NCBI GenBank assembly: GCA_964639505.1
Contig: CAZXDL010000001.1
Location: 62,001-126,000, forward strand
Source of the DNA: CAZXDL01 sp964639505
GTDB taxonomy: Bacteria; Patescibacteriota; Saccharimonadia; Saccharimonadales; UBA4665
DNA: 64,000 nt
Direction: 5' to 3'
The position numbers and the translations under genes were made by a program. Of the stretch, positions 7,191-14,934 are shown in pieces. The notes beneath the pieces were generated by a model. That model made no database searches. It was given only the letters and a program-made list of their open reading frames with translations, and was not told where the DNA came from. The stretch's first letter is position 1. Each line of letters begins with the position of its first letter.

Positions 7191-8392
7191 ACGGCTGCCT
7201 CTGCTAAATGTTTCTCGTAGACTTGTTTTATTTTTTGACTGGCGTCATCCCATGACAAGGTTTGATATTCCTGATAGGAGTTTTGCCATAATACATCGCG
7301 CAAGCTATCGTTTTGTATAACCGACAGTATCTTGTTGGCCATTTCGTTAATATCCCAATAGTCGACTTTTAGGCAATTTCTCAAAACTTCGCTTACTCCA
7401 GATTGCTTGCTAACGAGTGCCGGCGTGCCGTAGCCAATTGCCTCTAAGGGCGTCAATCCAAACGGTTCAGAAACCGATGGCATGACAAACAGATCGGCTA
7501 CGCCAAAAGCATCGCGCCACCTTTTACCTCTCTGAAAATCAGCAAAAATAACGTTTTTACCTATGCCAAGGTCGGTTGCAAGCTCTATTAACTCAGTATA
7601 TTGTTCACCGCTACCAACTATCAAAAGAATAGTTTTTGGTTCTTTTTGAATAACTAATTGGGCAGCTCTCAATAAGTTGGGCAGGCCTTTTTGAATCGTA
7701 AGACGGCCGACGTTGACAACGACTCGGTAGCCTAAGCGTTTCATCGCCACAAGGTAACGGTAAGCATTTTGATCGTCTAGTGGCACAATTTCGCTGGAGT
7801 CTATGCTGTTGTGGACAACTTCTATCTTACTTGCAGGCACGCCATAGTCCCTGACAATCGCCCGTTTGGTATGCATGCTTATGGCAATAATCTTGTCTGC
7901 CAGATGCAAACCTATTGCTTCGATCTCTCTCACAAAAGGGTTGCCGTAGTTATTTCCGGCTCTGTCAGACTCAACAGAGTGAACATGCATGATTATCGGG
8001 CAGTTTTTGAGTTCACGTACGCGTAAAGCGGCTCTAAAAGTTAACCAATCGTGAGCGTGTACTATATCAAATGCTTTATCTTCAACAATTTTAGCCACCG
8101 ACTGTTCGTACAAAGCCTGTTGCTCATGGATATTTAACCATTTTACAGTGCCATCTTCCATGAGATAGCGGTAGCTGTCGTAAGCAATGCCTGATTTAAT
8201 GGCCTGACTGATACCTTGGGGGTGAGCAGCGGTAATATCCATGAAATCGATGCCATGATCAGCGTTATATGGAAGTACGAATTCTATATCAACATCGGTT
8301 TTTGAGAGGGCTTTACACAGCTGGTAACAAGCAATACCAAGCCCACCGCTGTTAAAAGGTGGCAGTTCCCACCCAAGCATCAGAATTTTCAT
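7187..8392 (-). CDS. Glycosyltransferase, glycogen-synthase/GT4-like
   Basis: 401-residue GT-B fold enzyme. The N-terminus MKILMLGWELPPFNSGGLGIAC carries the Gly-rich G-G-L-G loop typical of starch/glycogen synthases and GT4 enzymes. The C-terminal domain has VVVNVGRLTIQKGLPNLL (~232-249) and PSVSEPFGLTPLEAIGYGTPALV (~318-340), the E-x7-E nucleotide-sugar motif. It is shorter than classical GlgA (~480 residues). Placement upstream of GH57 and GH15 in one operon favours alpha-glucan synthesis, although transfer to another acceptor cannot be excluded. AGAGGG lies just before the ATG. The promoter is at 8435-8463. Confidence 0.8.
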   Translation of the reverse strand: MKILMLGWELPPFNSGGLGIACYQLCKALSKTDVDIEFVLPYNADHGIDFMDITAAHPQGISQAIKSGIAYDSYRYLMEDGTVKWLNIHEQQALYEQSVAKIVEDKAFDIVHAHDWLTFRAALRVRELKNCPIIMHVHSVESDRAGNNYGNPFVREIEAIGLHLADKIIAISMHTKRAIVRDYGVPASKIEVVHNSIDSSEIVPLDDQNAYRYLVAMKRLGYRVVVNVGRLTIQKGLPNLLRAAQLVIQKEPKTILLIVGSGEQYTELIELATDLGIGKNVIFADFQRGKRWRDAFGVADLFVMPSVSEPFGLTPLEAIGYGTPALVSKQSGVSEVLRNCLKVDYWDINEMANKILSVIQNDSLRDVLWQNSYQEYQTLSWDDASQKIKQVYEKHLAEAAV

Positions 8393-8434
8393 AACCCTCT
8401 TTTTTTAAGCTAACCGTTTTATTTTTCCGCTTTA

Positions 8435-8463
8435 ATTATAGGTATTCTATCTGTTTAACACAA
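8435..8463 (-). promoter_or_regulatory. Promoter of the glycogen-type operon
   Basis: Minus strand TTGTGT (8463-8458), 17-nt spacer, TATAAT (8440-8435). The start would be ~35 nt upstream of the ATG at 8392, leaving an ordinary leader with an AGAGGG ribosome-binding site. Confidence 0.65.
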
Positions 8464-8482
8464 GCAGAATTATGGGTTTTTC

Positions 8483-8511
8483 TTGACTAAACAAAGCAAA
8501 AGAACTTATAT
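8483..8511 (+). promoter_or_regulatory. Promoter giving a leaderless start at 8518
   Basis: TTGACT (8483-8488), 17-nt spacer, TTATAT (8506-8511). The ATG at 8518 comes 6 nt after the -10 box, so transcription should begin at the start codon. Confidence 0.7.
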
Positions 8512-8517
8512 GAACGA

Positions 8518-8853
8518 ATGAATGAAGATCAATCTCAGCAGCAAAACCCAACCTCACCACCTCAGCCGGGATATACTTCTCCGCCTCAACCCCCGCTAGT
8601 GCCACAAATGCCACCACGAAACCAGCTACCTGAAAATCTTTCAACTATAAAGCAGGTTGAGAAAATTACCGTCTGGGTAATGGTAATTAGCGCCATCCTA
8701 TTTGCTGGTGTAAGTGTACTAGCAATTTGGGGCGTTTTTAGTGATGCCAGCGGTGATATAGTTGGGAAATCACTCGGAACTTTGGCTGTAATTGCTTTCG
8801 CAGCACTTATCGTTAATATCGGCGCCAACATGCTAGAGGGTAAAAAAAAATAG
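8518..8853 (+). CDS. Proline-rich two-TM membrane protein
   Basis: 111-residue hypothetical protein. Residues 1-45 are a Gln/Pro-rich segment (repeats of SPPQP), followed by two hydrophobic helices (VWVMVISAILFAGVSVLAIWGVF and LAVIAFAALIVNIGANML) and a short basic end (EGKKK). The start is set by a well-formed promoter with the -10 box 6 nt upstream, implying a leaderless mRNA. The stop codon follows a run of nine A (8842-8850). The next frame (-1) is open from 8844 through another two-TM segment, so a slippage fusion is possible (see findings). Confidence 0.75.
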   Translation: MNEDQSQQQNPTSPPQPGYTSPPQPPLVPQMPPRNQLPENLSTIKQVEKITVWVMVISAILFAGVSVLAIWGVFSDASGDIVGKSLGTLAVIAFAALIVNIGANMLEGKKK

Positions 8854-8864
8854 ATCGCGGCCCT

Positions 8865-9098
8865 GTGGCTGCCACTCAACCAGATCCAAATGGCGATGCC
8901 TATTTTTTACTTGGTCTGCTTGGAGCAATCACAATAACTCCAATAGGCGCAGGGATTTTACTCTGGGTTGGCTTTGGTAACAAAACCGATAACATGGGCA
9001 GAAATCGCCTAGCTAGGCTTTTAGGCATAATATCAGCAATTCTCAGTTTAATTTTATTAGCAATTTTTTGCGTACTCTATGCTATTTTTCATTCCTGA
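8865..9098 (+). CDS. Two-TM membrane protein, possibly a -1 frame extension
   Basis: 77 residues if started at GTG 8865. No ribosome-binding site is visible. Two hydrophobic helices (YFLLGLLGAITITPIGAGILLWVGF and LLGIISAILSLILLAIFCVLYAIF) are separated by a polar loop (GNKTDNMGRNR). The frame is open back to 8844, overlapping the A9 run at the end of the preceding gene in the -1 frame, so it may be expressed as a C-terminal extension of that protein rather than on its own. It overlaps the convergent transporter gene by 17 nt. No family is recognised. Confidence 0.6.
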   Translation: MAATQPDPNGDAYFLLGLLGAITITPIGAGILLWVGFGNKTDNMGRNRLARLLGIISAILSLILLAIFCVLYAIFHS

Positions 9099-9738
9099 GC
9101 CAGTAAACTCCCAGATAGACTAGTGGCGTTTCGAAGACCGACAGCAAGCATCGTACACCCCAATAAGGCAAAATAATCCCGATCAAAAACGTAAGGTTAT
9201 CTGAGAATGATAAATTGAATGAATAAAACGCGATAACAACAAAAACGGTTGAATCAATAAATTGAGATATAAAGTTTGAAACATTGTTTCTAAACCAAAG
9301 AGCTTTGCCATGCATCCGTTTGCGTAAATTATTAAAAATTATCACATCGAGCAATTCTGAGGCAGCATATGCTGCAATTGCTGCGGCAGCGAATCTTAAG
9401 GAAGTTGTAAATACCGTGTCAAATGACGGCTCGAGCCACTGTGAGCGCGGCCCCGCGGGGAGAGCAGTGGCCAAAACTGTAAAGCCTGTTAGAAGCACGA
9501 CAATAAACAACCCAGTAAACACCATGCTTCTGGCCCGATCTTTACCGTAAACCTCCACCACTACGTCGGTTAAGGTGAAGAGCAAGGGCATAACAAAGAT
9601 GGCGATGCTGATACTTGTCGTAAGTCCAAAAACTGTAAAGAACTGCACAGTTTTAGCTCCCATCAGCTGGGAAACAATTACGCCGAAGATATAGAGTGAC
9701 ATTATTATGTCGAAATGGTGTAGTTTGGGATGCCTCAT
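9082..9738 (-). CDS. Queuosine precursor transporter (VUT/YhhQ family)
   Basis: 218-residue integral membrane protein with about six helices. The N-terminus (FDIIMSLYIFGVIVSQLMGAKTV) and PLLFTLTDVVVEVYGKDRAR match the VUT/YhhQ family that imports queuosine precursors (preQ0/preQ1 or queuine) for tRNA anticodon modification. Salvage fits a genome without biosynthesis genes; tRNA-Tyr(GTA) in this window is a normal queuosine target. The ATG at 9738 is only 8 nt after the encoded CCA of tRNA-Trp, so it is probably cotranscribed with that tRNA, and tRNA 3' processing would leave an almost leaderless mRNA. Confidence 0.85.
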   Translation of the reverse strand: MRHPKLHHFDIIMSLYIFGVIVSQLMGAKTVQFFTVFGLTTSISIAIFVMPLLFTLTDVVVEVYGKDRARSMVFTGLFIVVLLTGFTVLATALPAGPRSQWLEPSFDTVFTTSLRFAAAAIAAYAASELLDVIIFNNLRKRMHGKALWFRNNVSNFISQFIDSTVFVVIAFYSFNLSFSDNLTFLIGIILPYWGVRCLLSVFETPLVYLGVYWLRNEK

Positions 9739-9746
9739 ATAAGATA

Positions 9747-9821
9747 TGGCAGGGGCACGTGGAATCGAACCACGATCTAGGGTTTTGGAGACCCTTATAC
9801 TAGCCGTTGTACTATGCCCCT
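9747..9821 (-). tRNA. tRNA-Trp (CCA)
   Basis: 75-nt tRNA. Acceptor AGGGGCA pairs with TGCCCCT, anticodon stem AGGGT/ACCCT around loop CTCCAAA gives anticodon CCA, T-arm with GGTTCGATTCC, discriminator G and encoded 3' CCA (9749-9747). Confidence 0.95.
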
Positions 9822-9836
9822 ATGCTTTACTGTTCT

Positions 9837-9865
9837 ATGATATGTCAAAAGAAGCTTATTGTCAT
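9837..9865 (-). promoter_or_regulatory. Promoter of tRNA-Trp
   Basis: Minus strand ATGACA (9865-9860), 17-nt spacer, TATCAT (9842-9837). A start near 9830 lies 9 nt before the mature tRNA 5' end. The -35 overlaps the alternative TTG start (9859) of the divergent kinase gene, which argues against that start. Confidence 0.6.
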
Positions 9866-9912
9866 CTGTTTCTACTATACAAACAGGTGAAAATCTGCTA
9901 TACCTAGATGAT

Positions 9913-10569
9913 ATGGCTAAAATATACCCGACTAAGCCTTTTTTGCTTTTATTTTATGGCTACCCCGGAGCCGGCAAGACATACTTTGCTCGCCAGTTTG
10001 CCGAAAATGTCCAGATGGCGCACCTGCAGGCAGATAGAATTCGAGGTGAATTATTTGAAGAGCCACGTTATGACAAACAAGAAAACAGCATAGTTACTCA
10101 CCTTATGGATTATATGGCCGAGGAATTTTTATCGGCCGGCCTCAGCGTAGCTTATGATTTGGCTGCTACCCGAGCGGCGCAGAGGCGCAAGCTCTACGAA
10201 CTGGCAAGACGCAACCGGGCTCAGCCGATACTGGTCTGGTTTCAAATGGATCAGGACACAGCCTTTATGCGCAATCTAAAACGTGACAGACGTCGGGCAG
10301 ACGACAAGTATGCCGCTAGTCTTGATCGCACAAGCTTCGAAGACATGATTGGGCAAATGCAAAACCCACGACCAGGCGAAGACTACGTTGTAATTAGTGG
10401 TAAGCACTTATTTAACATGCAGCAGAGCGCCGTCATTAGCAGCCTCAGGTCAAAAGGTGTGCTTGACCACGATGAAGCCAGTTCAAGAGTTATAAAGCCA
10501 GGCTTGGTGAATTTAGTGCCAAAGCAAGGCCGCTTTGATGCCAGCCGGCGCAACATCTCAATTCGCTAA
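9913..10569 (+). CDS. P-loop kinase-like AAA ATPase
   Basis: 218-residue protein with a Walker A motif at the N-terminus (YGYPGAGKTYFAR, residues ~15-27), a following QADRIRGELFEE segment and VAYDLAATRAAQRRKL, a pattern like that of small-molecule kinases of the zeta-toxin/AAA_33 group. It is therefore a probable ATP-dependent kinase of unknown substrate. The C-terminal ~40 residues are basic. The start ATG 9913 is chosen because a weak extended -10 (TGcTATACC) ends 8 nt upstream. A TTG at 9859 in the same frame would add 18 residues but overlaps the tRNA-Trp promoter. The next gene follows after 14 nt. Confidence 0.7.
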   Translation: MAKIYPTKPFLLLFYGYPGAGKTYFARQFAENVQMAHLQADRIRGELFEEPRYDKQENSIVTHLMDYMAEEFLSAGLSVAYDLAATRAAQRRKLYELARRNRAQPILVWFQMDQDTAFMRNLKRDRRRADDKYAASLDRTSFEDMIGQMQNPRPGEDYVVISGKHLFNMQQSAVISSLRSKGVLDHDEASSRVIKPGLVNLVPKQGRFDASRRNISIR

Positions 10570-10583
10570 GCACTACACTTATC

Positions 10584-11291
10584 ATGCCAGCTAAAGAGTT
10601 CAGACTAAGCGATGAGCTAACCATAAAGGTCTACAAGCGGCGTACTAACCGAAGCTTGAGACTATCCATTACACCCGCCGGTCAAGTTAGAGTGACAATT
10701 CCGGCTTGGGCTCCATACCGAGCCGGATATGAATTTGCTAAGTCCCGACAAGCTTGGATAGAAGAGCAGAGAACGGTACCGAATAGACTCAACAACGGAC
10801 AAGCAATTGGTAAAGCGCATCGATTAAAGCTAATCCCCACGGCTAACGCCAAAAGAATCAGTAGCCGCCTTTTGGCCAATACAGTCGTCGTAAAATACCC
10901 CCAGCACCTCTCTGAAACAAGCCAATCTGTCCAGTCAGCTGCGCAAACTGCATCAATAAAGGCACTAAGAGCGCAGTCCGTAAAACTGCTACCTCAGCGC
11001 CTAAGAATGCTTGCAGAATCACATGATTTTACCTTTACTTCTGTTAACATAAAAAGACTTAAGGGCCGATGGGGCAGCTGTGACAGCCGTGGCAGAATAA
11101 TTCTTAACCTTTATCTAATGCAGTTACCGTGGGACCTAATTGATTATGTTTTGCTTCACGAGCTTTGCCACACGCGTATACTCAAGCATGGTCCAGAATT
11201 TTGGCATCAAATGGAAGAAGTCCTACCCGACACCAAAAAACTAAGAAAGGAACTGAAGCAGTATCACCCAGTCCTTGATGGCTCGTGCTAA
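10584..11291 (+). CDS. YgjP-like (DUF45/M48-type) metallopeptidase
   Basis: 235-residue protein. The C-terminal half has DYVLLHELCHTRILKHGPEFWHQME (~185-209): an H-E-L-C-H zinc motif with a downstream His, as in the YgjP/WLM metal-dependent hydrolase family. It is preceded by the conserved RWGSCDSRGRIILN (~161-174). The N-terminal half has a two-strand beta motif (KVYKRRTNRSLRLSI, RVTIPAWA) also typical of the family. The substrate is unknown. The start ATG lies 14 nt after the kinase gene, so the two probably form an operon. Confidence 0.85.
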   Translation: MPAKEFRLSDELTIKVYKRRTNRSLRLSITPAGQVRVTIPAWAPYRAGYEFAKSRQAWIEEQRTVPNRLNNGQAIGKAHRLKLIPTANAKRISSRLLANTVVVKYPQHLSETSQSVQSAAQTASIKALRAQSVKLLPQRLRMLAESHDFTFTSVNIKRLKGRWGSCDSRGRIILNLYLMQLPWDLIDYVLLHELCHTRILKHGPEFWHQMEEVLPDTKKLRKELKQYHPVLDGSC

Positions 11292-11298
11292 ATACATA

Positions 11299-11307
11299 TG
11301 GCATAAT
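11299..11307 (+). promoter_or_regulatory. Extended -10 promoter (TGgCATAAT) of the histidine kinase
   Basis: TG (11299-11300), G, CATAAT (11302-11307), then ATG at 11315 after 7 nt. This predicts a leaderless transcript and decides between two in-frame starts. Confidence 0.6.
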
Positions 11308-11314
11308 GGTGCTT

Positions 11315-12493
11315 ATGTCTTTCAGTTTAAGGCGAAAAGTCGAGCCAATTCCGCCCATTGATACTCCTCAACCGGTTCAGCCCGCCCAGACGACTCAATC
11401 AGAGCCTGTTGTTGATCCAAATGCTGCCTCGTTAGAGCATGAGCGACTCAATAGCTTGATCAATAGCATGGCCGACGCTGTAATTGCGGTCGACGAAGAC
11501 ATTAATGTCGCACTTTACAATGCAGCGACACTCAATATATTAGATGTAAATAATCTTGTCAGCGGCAGCCCGCTTAGTACCGTTTTTCAGCCACTTGATA
11601 AGAATAATCAGCCGGCCGATATAAATAGCATGGTCAGACAAGCAAACAAACCTTTTACGACGAGAGACTTGCGTCTAAAAGACTCCGATGACAGCCTAGT
11701 AAATCTATATCTCAGTATAGCGCCTGTTCATTTAGGATATGGCAAAGAGGGACAAAAGGGTTATGTACTGTTAATGAGGGATATAACTAGGGAAAAGTCT
11801 CTAGAAGAAGAGCGTGATGAATTTATAAGTGTCGTAAGTCATGAACTAAGGACGCCAGTAACTATTGCTGAGGGCAATATTAGTAACGCTCAGCTCGTGA
11901 TCGAGCGCGCTGGTGATGCGGAATCAGTAAAAAAAAGTTTGGAAGAAGCTCACAAGCAAGTTTTATTTCTGGCAGACATGATCAACGACCTTTCAACCTT
12001 AAGCCGTGCTGAGCGAAATTCGCTAAAAGTTGAAGTTGAATCAATTGATCCCAAAGCACTAGTTGAGGAGTTGGTGAAAAGCTATACTCCAGATGCTCAA
12101 AAGAAAGGATTGGAAATAAAATCAGAAATCGATCCACAACTTACTGAGCTAAAATCAACCCGCTTATACGTTCGCGAAATATTACAAAATTTTATTACCA
12201 ATGCTATTAAATACACCGCTACAGGTTCGGTAACTATAAAAGCCAATAGCGACCCTAAAGGTGTTCGTTTTATCGTCCAAGACACCGGTATTGGTATTAG
12301 TAAAGGTGACCAAGAGAGAGTGTTTGATAAGTTTTTTCGATCAGAGGACTTTAGAACACGAGAAGCCAACGGGACCGGCCTGGGGCTGTATGTAACTATG
12401 AAGCTTACGCACCTAATTCACGCTGAGATTAAACTGGATAGTGTGCTAAACGAAGGCTCAAGCTTCGAAGTATTTATCCCAAACTTACAATAA
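11315..12493 (+). CDS. PAS-domain sensor histidine kinase
   Basis: 392-residue soluble sensor kinase with no transmembrane helix. Residues ~1-40 are Pro/Gln-rich linker. A PAS domain spans ~45-165 (SLINSMADAVIAVDED ... YVLLMRDITREK), then HisKA with FISVVSHELRTPV (His ~180) and a HATPase domain with an N box (NFITNAIKY), G1 (DTGIGIS), F box (FDKFFR) and G2 (GTGLGLYV). No response regulator is adjacent. The ATG 11315 is chosen because the extended -10 ends 7 nt upstream. An earlier in-frame start at 11285 would overlap the preceding gene and include the promoter. Confidence 0.88.
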   Translation: MSFSLRRKVEPIPPIDTPQPVQPAQTTQSEPVVDPNAASLEHERLNSLINSMADAVIAVDEDINVALYNAATLNILDVNNLVSGSPLSTVFQPLDKNNQPADINSMVRQANKPFTTRDLRLKDSDDSLVNLYLSIAPVHLGYGKEGQKGYVLLMRDITREKSLEEERDEFISVVSHELRTPVTIAEGNISNAQLVIERAGDAESVKKSLEEAHKQVLFLADMINDLSTLSRAERNSLKVEVESIDPKALVEELVKSYTPDAQKKGLEIKSEIDPQLTELKSTRLYVREILQNFITNAIKYTATGSVTIKANSDPKGVRFIVQDTGIGISKGDQERVFDKFFRSEDFRTREANGTGLGLYVTMKLTHLIHAEIKLDSVLNEGSSFEVFIPNLQ

Positions 12494-13849
12494 TTAAATT
12501 TTAGGAAGTTCAGGTATGACTTGCATTACTGGTACGCAGATATTACGGTCTTTCCAGACTACTTCTCCAAATTCATACTGCCACATTGAGTAGTTCAATA
12601 AACAGATGTCGTAGATCGCAGCCACAGGCAGTGCAAACAAGCCCGCTACTAAAAACCGCCTATAGGTTAAGTTTACGATTTTGCTGTAAGCTAATAGGTT
12701 GAAAGTCATTGATAATGTGGAGAGACTAAATAGCAAAACATTGCTAGTTAATATGCTCGTAACAAAAAATATGATGGGTAAAACGAGTTGAGTTAGCTCG
12801 GCTAGGCTAACTAAGGCAACCAGTTCGGGTCTTCTGTGAAGTTGAGGATAGCGTGTACGTATAGCAGTTGAACGTTGTTCGGCGATGCTTTTTGTACAGG
12901 TCAATCCAATTGACGAATTAGAAGCAATAAAGGCATAATCTCCCTGTTTTGCGGCGAGCCTTGCAAAATAGCTTTCAGGGACTGTTTTTTTACTTATAGC
13001 CTCAAATCCACCAGCACCAGCTAGTGTTTGTTTTGTAATTATCCAGCAAGTGCTTAATACTGGAGGTCTTTTGGCCAAGTCGCGAGGTAAAGCAAGCTCC
13101 CACGCATATCGGCTGGGCTGGATCAAACTTTGCCCGAATGATAAGCCAGGTTTCAGAACATTTTTTGGTATTACGCTCAGCATAGAGCGTTTGTTTTGCA
13201 ACATAAGTTTTACGAGTTGAGTTATTGTGTCCGGCTGAAATCTCGAATCAACCCCGCAAAAGAGCAAAAAATCGCCATTTGCCTCGTCTGCCATCTGATC
13301 ATACCCATAATTTTTAGCCAGCCACTTGTCAGGTGGATTTTTGCCAGCGATAAATCTTACTCCCTGCTGAGCAAAGCATCGAATTATCTCTGATGTGCGC
13401 CGTTCTTGCGAGCAATCATCAAGAACTAATATTTCCAGTTTTGGATATGTACTGGATACTAGGCTCTGTAAGCACTCAAGTAAGTCCTGAGTCTCATTCC
13501 GAGCTGGTATACAGACGGTTACTGTGGGCAAATCTTTCTCTGAGACCAAAAGTTTAACATGCCCTGATCTCACCTTGCGTAGATTGTTAAGTGTAGTGGT
13601 GAAGATTGTTATTCCGATTAACGCTTGAGCTGTGGCTATAAGATATATACCAAACGCAATACTAACTTGCAGCTGGCTGGAGACATAGGTTATAAAAATA
13701 ACGGCCAGCTGCATGCCTAAAAGCCAAATCGCTGTTTTTTTCCAGGCATGCCGTAAGTACTCCTTATTGATCCTTCTCTTGAATATTCTTCCTAGATCGA
13801 CACAAAGGTACAAAGTAAATATGCCCAGCAATATGACAGCAACTTTCAT
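12494..13849 (-). CDS. Membrane glycosyltransferase family 2
   Basis: 451-residue protein with N-terminal membrane helices (~1-22, 41-62, 68-88), a GT2 catalytic domain (TVTVCIPARNETQDLLECLQ at ~117-136, LEILVLDDCSQ with the nucleotide-binding DD, later FLLFCGVDSRF as a DxD-like site) and two to three C-terminal helices. The arrangement resembles CrtQ-like lipid glycosyltransferases, but the acceptor is unknown. QPSRYAWELALP replaces the usual QxxRW, so it is probably non-processive. The ATG at 13849 follows an extended -10 (TGaTATAGT) by 8 nt. Its end abuts the convergent histidine kinase with no spacer. Confidence 0.8.
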   Translation of the reverse strand: MKVAVILLGIFTLYLCVDLGRIFKRRINKEYLRHAWKKTAIWLLGMQLAVIFITYVSSQLQVSIAFGIYLIATAQALIGITIFTTTLNNLRKVRSGHVKLLVSEKDLPTVTVCIPARNETQDLLECLQSLVSSTYPKLEILVLDDCSQERRTSEIIRCFAQQGVRFIAGKNPPDKWLAKNYGYDQMADEANGDFLLFCGVDSRFQPDTITQLVKLMLQNKRSMLSVIPKNVLKPGLSFGQSLIQPSRYAWELALPRDLAKRPPVLSTCWIITKQTLAGAGGFEAISKKTVPESYFARLAAKQGDYAFIASNSSIGLTCTKSIAEQRSTAIRTRYPQLHRRPELVALVSLAELTQLVLPIIFFVTSILTSNVLLFSLSTLSMTFNLLAYSKIVNLTYRRFLVAGLFALPVAAIYDICLLNYSMWQYEFGEVVWKDRNICVPVMQVIPELPKI

Positions 13850-13857
13850 ATGCTGCC

Positions 13858-13866
13858 ACTATATCA
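13858..13866 (-). promoter_or_regulatory. Extended -10 promoter (TGaTATAGT) of the GT2 gene
   Basis: Minus strand TG (13866-13865), A, TATAGT (13863-13858). The start codon at 13849 is 8 nt downstream and there is no Shine-Dalgarno, so a leaderless mRNA is predicted. Confidence 0.6.
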
Positions 13867-13876
13867 AAAGCTAGGC

Positions 13877-13905
13877 TTGACCTCTAACAAGCAAGATGCT
13901 AGACT
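13877..13905 (+). promoter_or_regulatory. Promoter of the secE-nusG-rplK-rplA operon
   Basis: TTGACC (13877-13882), 17-nt spacer, TAGACT (13900-13905). Predicted start ~13912, about 56 nt before secE. Confidence 0.7.
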
Positions 13906-13916
13906 TGACAGCATTG

Positions 13917-13940
13917 ACCTACAGAAAATGTAGGTTTTTT
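13917..13940 (+). terminator. Promoter-proximal hairpin with T-run before secE
   Basis: ACCTACA (13917-13923), loop GAAAA, TGTAGGT (13929-13935), then six T (13935-13940). It sits within ~5 nt of the predicted transcription start, so it may act as an attenuator of the operon or as a 5' stabilising hairpin. Confidence 0.55.
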
Positions 13941-13967
13941 AATTGGAAAGAGTGGGAGTACCCATAG

Positions 13968-14369
13968 ATGGCTACCGAGGCTGCCAAACCTAAAAAAAAG
14001 CGGATAGTAAAAAATCCTGAAACGTTTCGTGAACGAGCAGTTAAAGCTGCTGAAGAGGGTGATAAGCCGCGTCGATCCGGTGCTCCAAAAAGGATAATTA
14101 GATCTGTATTTGGCAAGATTGGTAGAGTTTTAAAAGCGATATTTGGCCCAGTTTTTAGACTTAAGCCATTCAAGATACTAGGTAGAATACTTTTTCCGGA
14201 ATATTTTAGAAGCAGCTGGCGTGAATTAAAGCTTGTTCAGTGGCCAACATGGAAGCAGAGCCGACAGCTTACATTTGCCGTTATCGTTTTCGCATTTATA
14301 TTTGGGATTACAATTGCTATCGTCGACTACGGACTAGACAAACTATTTAGGGATATATTGTTAAAGTAA
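13968..14369 (+). CDS. secE: Preprotein translocase subunit SecE
   Basis: 133-residue component of the SecYEG translocon in the cytoplasmic membrane. The conserved C-terminal block has an amphipathic segment (SSWRELKLVQWPTWKQS, ~85-101) followed by one transmembrane helix (LTFAVIVFAFIFGITIAIV). The N-terminal ~80 residues are a basic extension (KPKKKRIVK) absent from short SecE proteins. GGGAG lies ~10 nt before the ATG. Immediately followed by nusG, the usual bacterial order. Confidence 0.92.
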   Translation: MATEAAKPKKKRIVKNPETFRERAVKAAEEGDKPRRSGAPKRIIRSVFGKIGRVLKAIFGPVFRLKPFKILGRILFPEYFRSSWRELKLVQWPTWKQSRQLTFAVIVFAFIFGITIAIVDYGLDKLFRDILLK

Positions 14370-14383
14370 GATAAGAGAGAATT

Positions 14384-14932
14384 ATGAGCACTATCAAGCG
14401 TTATGACACAACTAAACAATGGTATGCGATCCATACCTATAGCGGTTACGAAGAAAAAGTAGCCGAAAGCATTCGACAACGAGCCGAAAGTCTTGATATG
14501 AAAGACAAAATTTTTGAGGTGTTGGTTCCTAAAGAAAAAATGATTGAAATCAAAAATGGCAAACGCCGCGTTGTCGAAAAGCGCATTTTTCAGGGTTATG
14601 TGCTGGTACATATGAAACTTAGCGAAGATGCTTGGTATATCGTCCGCAACACTCCATCAGTAACTGGCTTTGTCGGCAGTGGCACTGATCCAACTCCTAT
14701 TGAACAAGACGAAATAGAAAAGATTCAAAAGCGCATGGGTCTAGAGCAGCCTAAGCACAAGATTGATTTCGCAATTGGTGAAGTGGTCAACATAATTGAT
14801 GGGCCGTTTAAAGGTTTTGACGGAAGCATTAATGATATAGACGCCGCGAAGGGTAAGCTCAAAGTATTAGTAAACATGTTCGGCCGTGAAACACCTGTCG
14901 AACTTGATGGCTTGCAAGTAAAACGAGTCTAA
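14384..14932 (+). CDS. nusG: Transcription termination/antitermination protein NusG
   Basis: 182-residue NusG. The N-terminal NGN domain begins KQWYAIHTYSGYEEKVAESI and includes FQGYVLVHM and NTPSVTGFVGS. A C-terminal KOW domain has FAIGEVVNIIDGPFKGFDG and ends at FGRETPVELDGLQVKRV. The length and order match standard NusG, which binds RNA polymerase and couples to Rho or ribosomal S10. An AGAGAG ribosome-binding site precedes the ATG. Confidence 0.97.
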   Translation: MSTIKRYDTTKQWYAIHTYSGYEEKVAESIRQRAESLDMKDKIFEVLVPKEKMIEIKNGKRRVVEKRIFQGYVLVHMKLSEDAWYIVRNTPSVTGFVGSGTDPTPIEQDEIEKIQKRMGLEQPKHKIDFAIGEVVNIIDGPFKGFDGSINDIDAAKGKLKVLVNMFGRETPVELDGLQVKRV

Positions 14933-14934
14933 CA

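Noticed and set aside
9859..9912. TTG 9859 as start of the P-loop kinase
   Set aside because: It overlaps the -35 of the tRNA-Trp promoter and has no ribosome-binding site; the ATG at 9913 follows a possible extended -10 by 8 nt. The choice is not certain.
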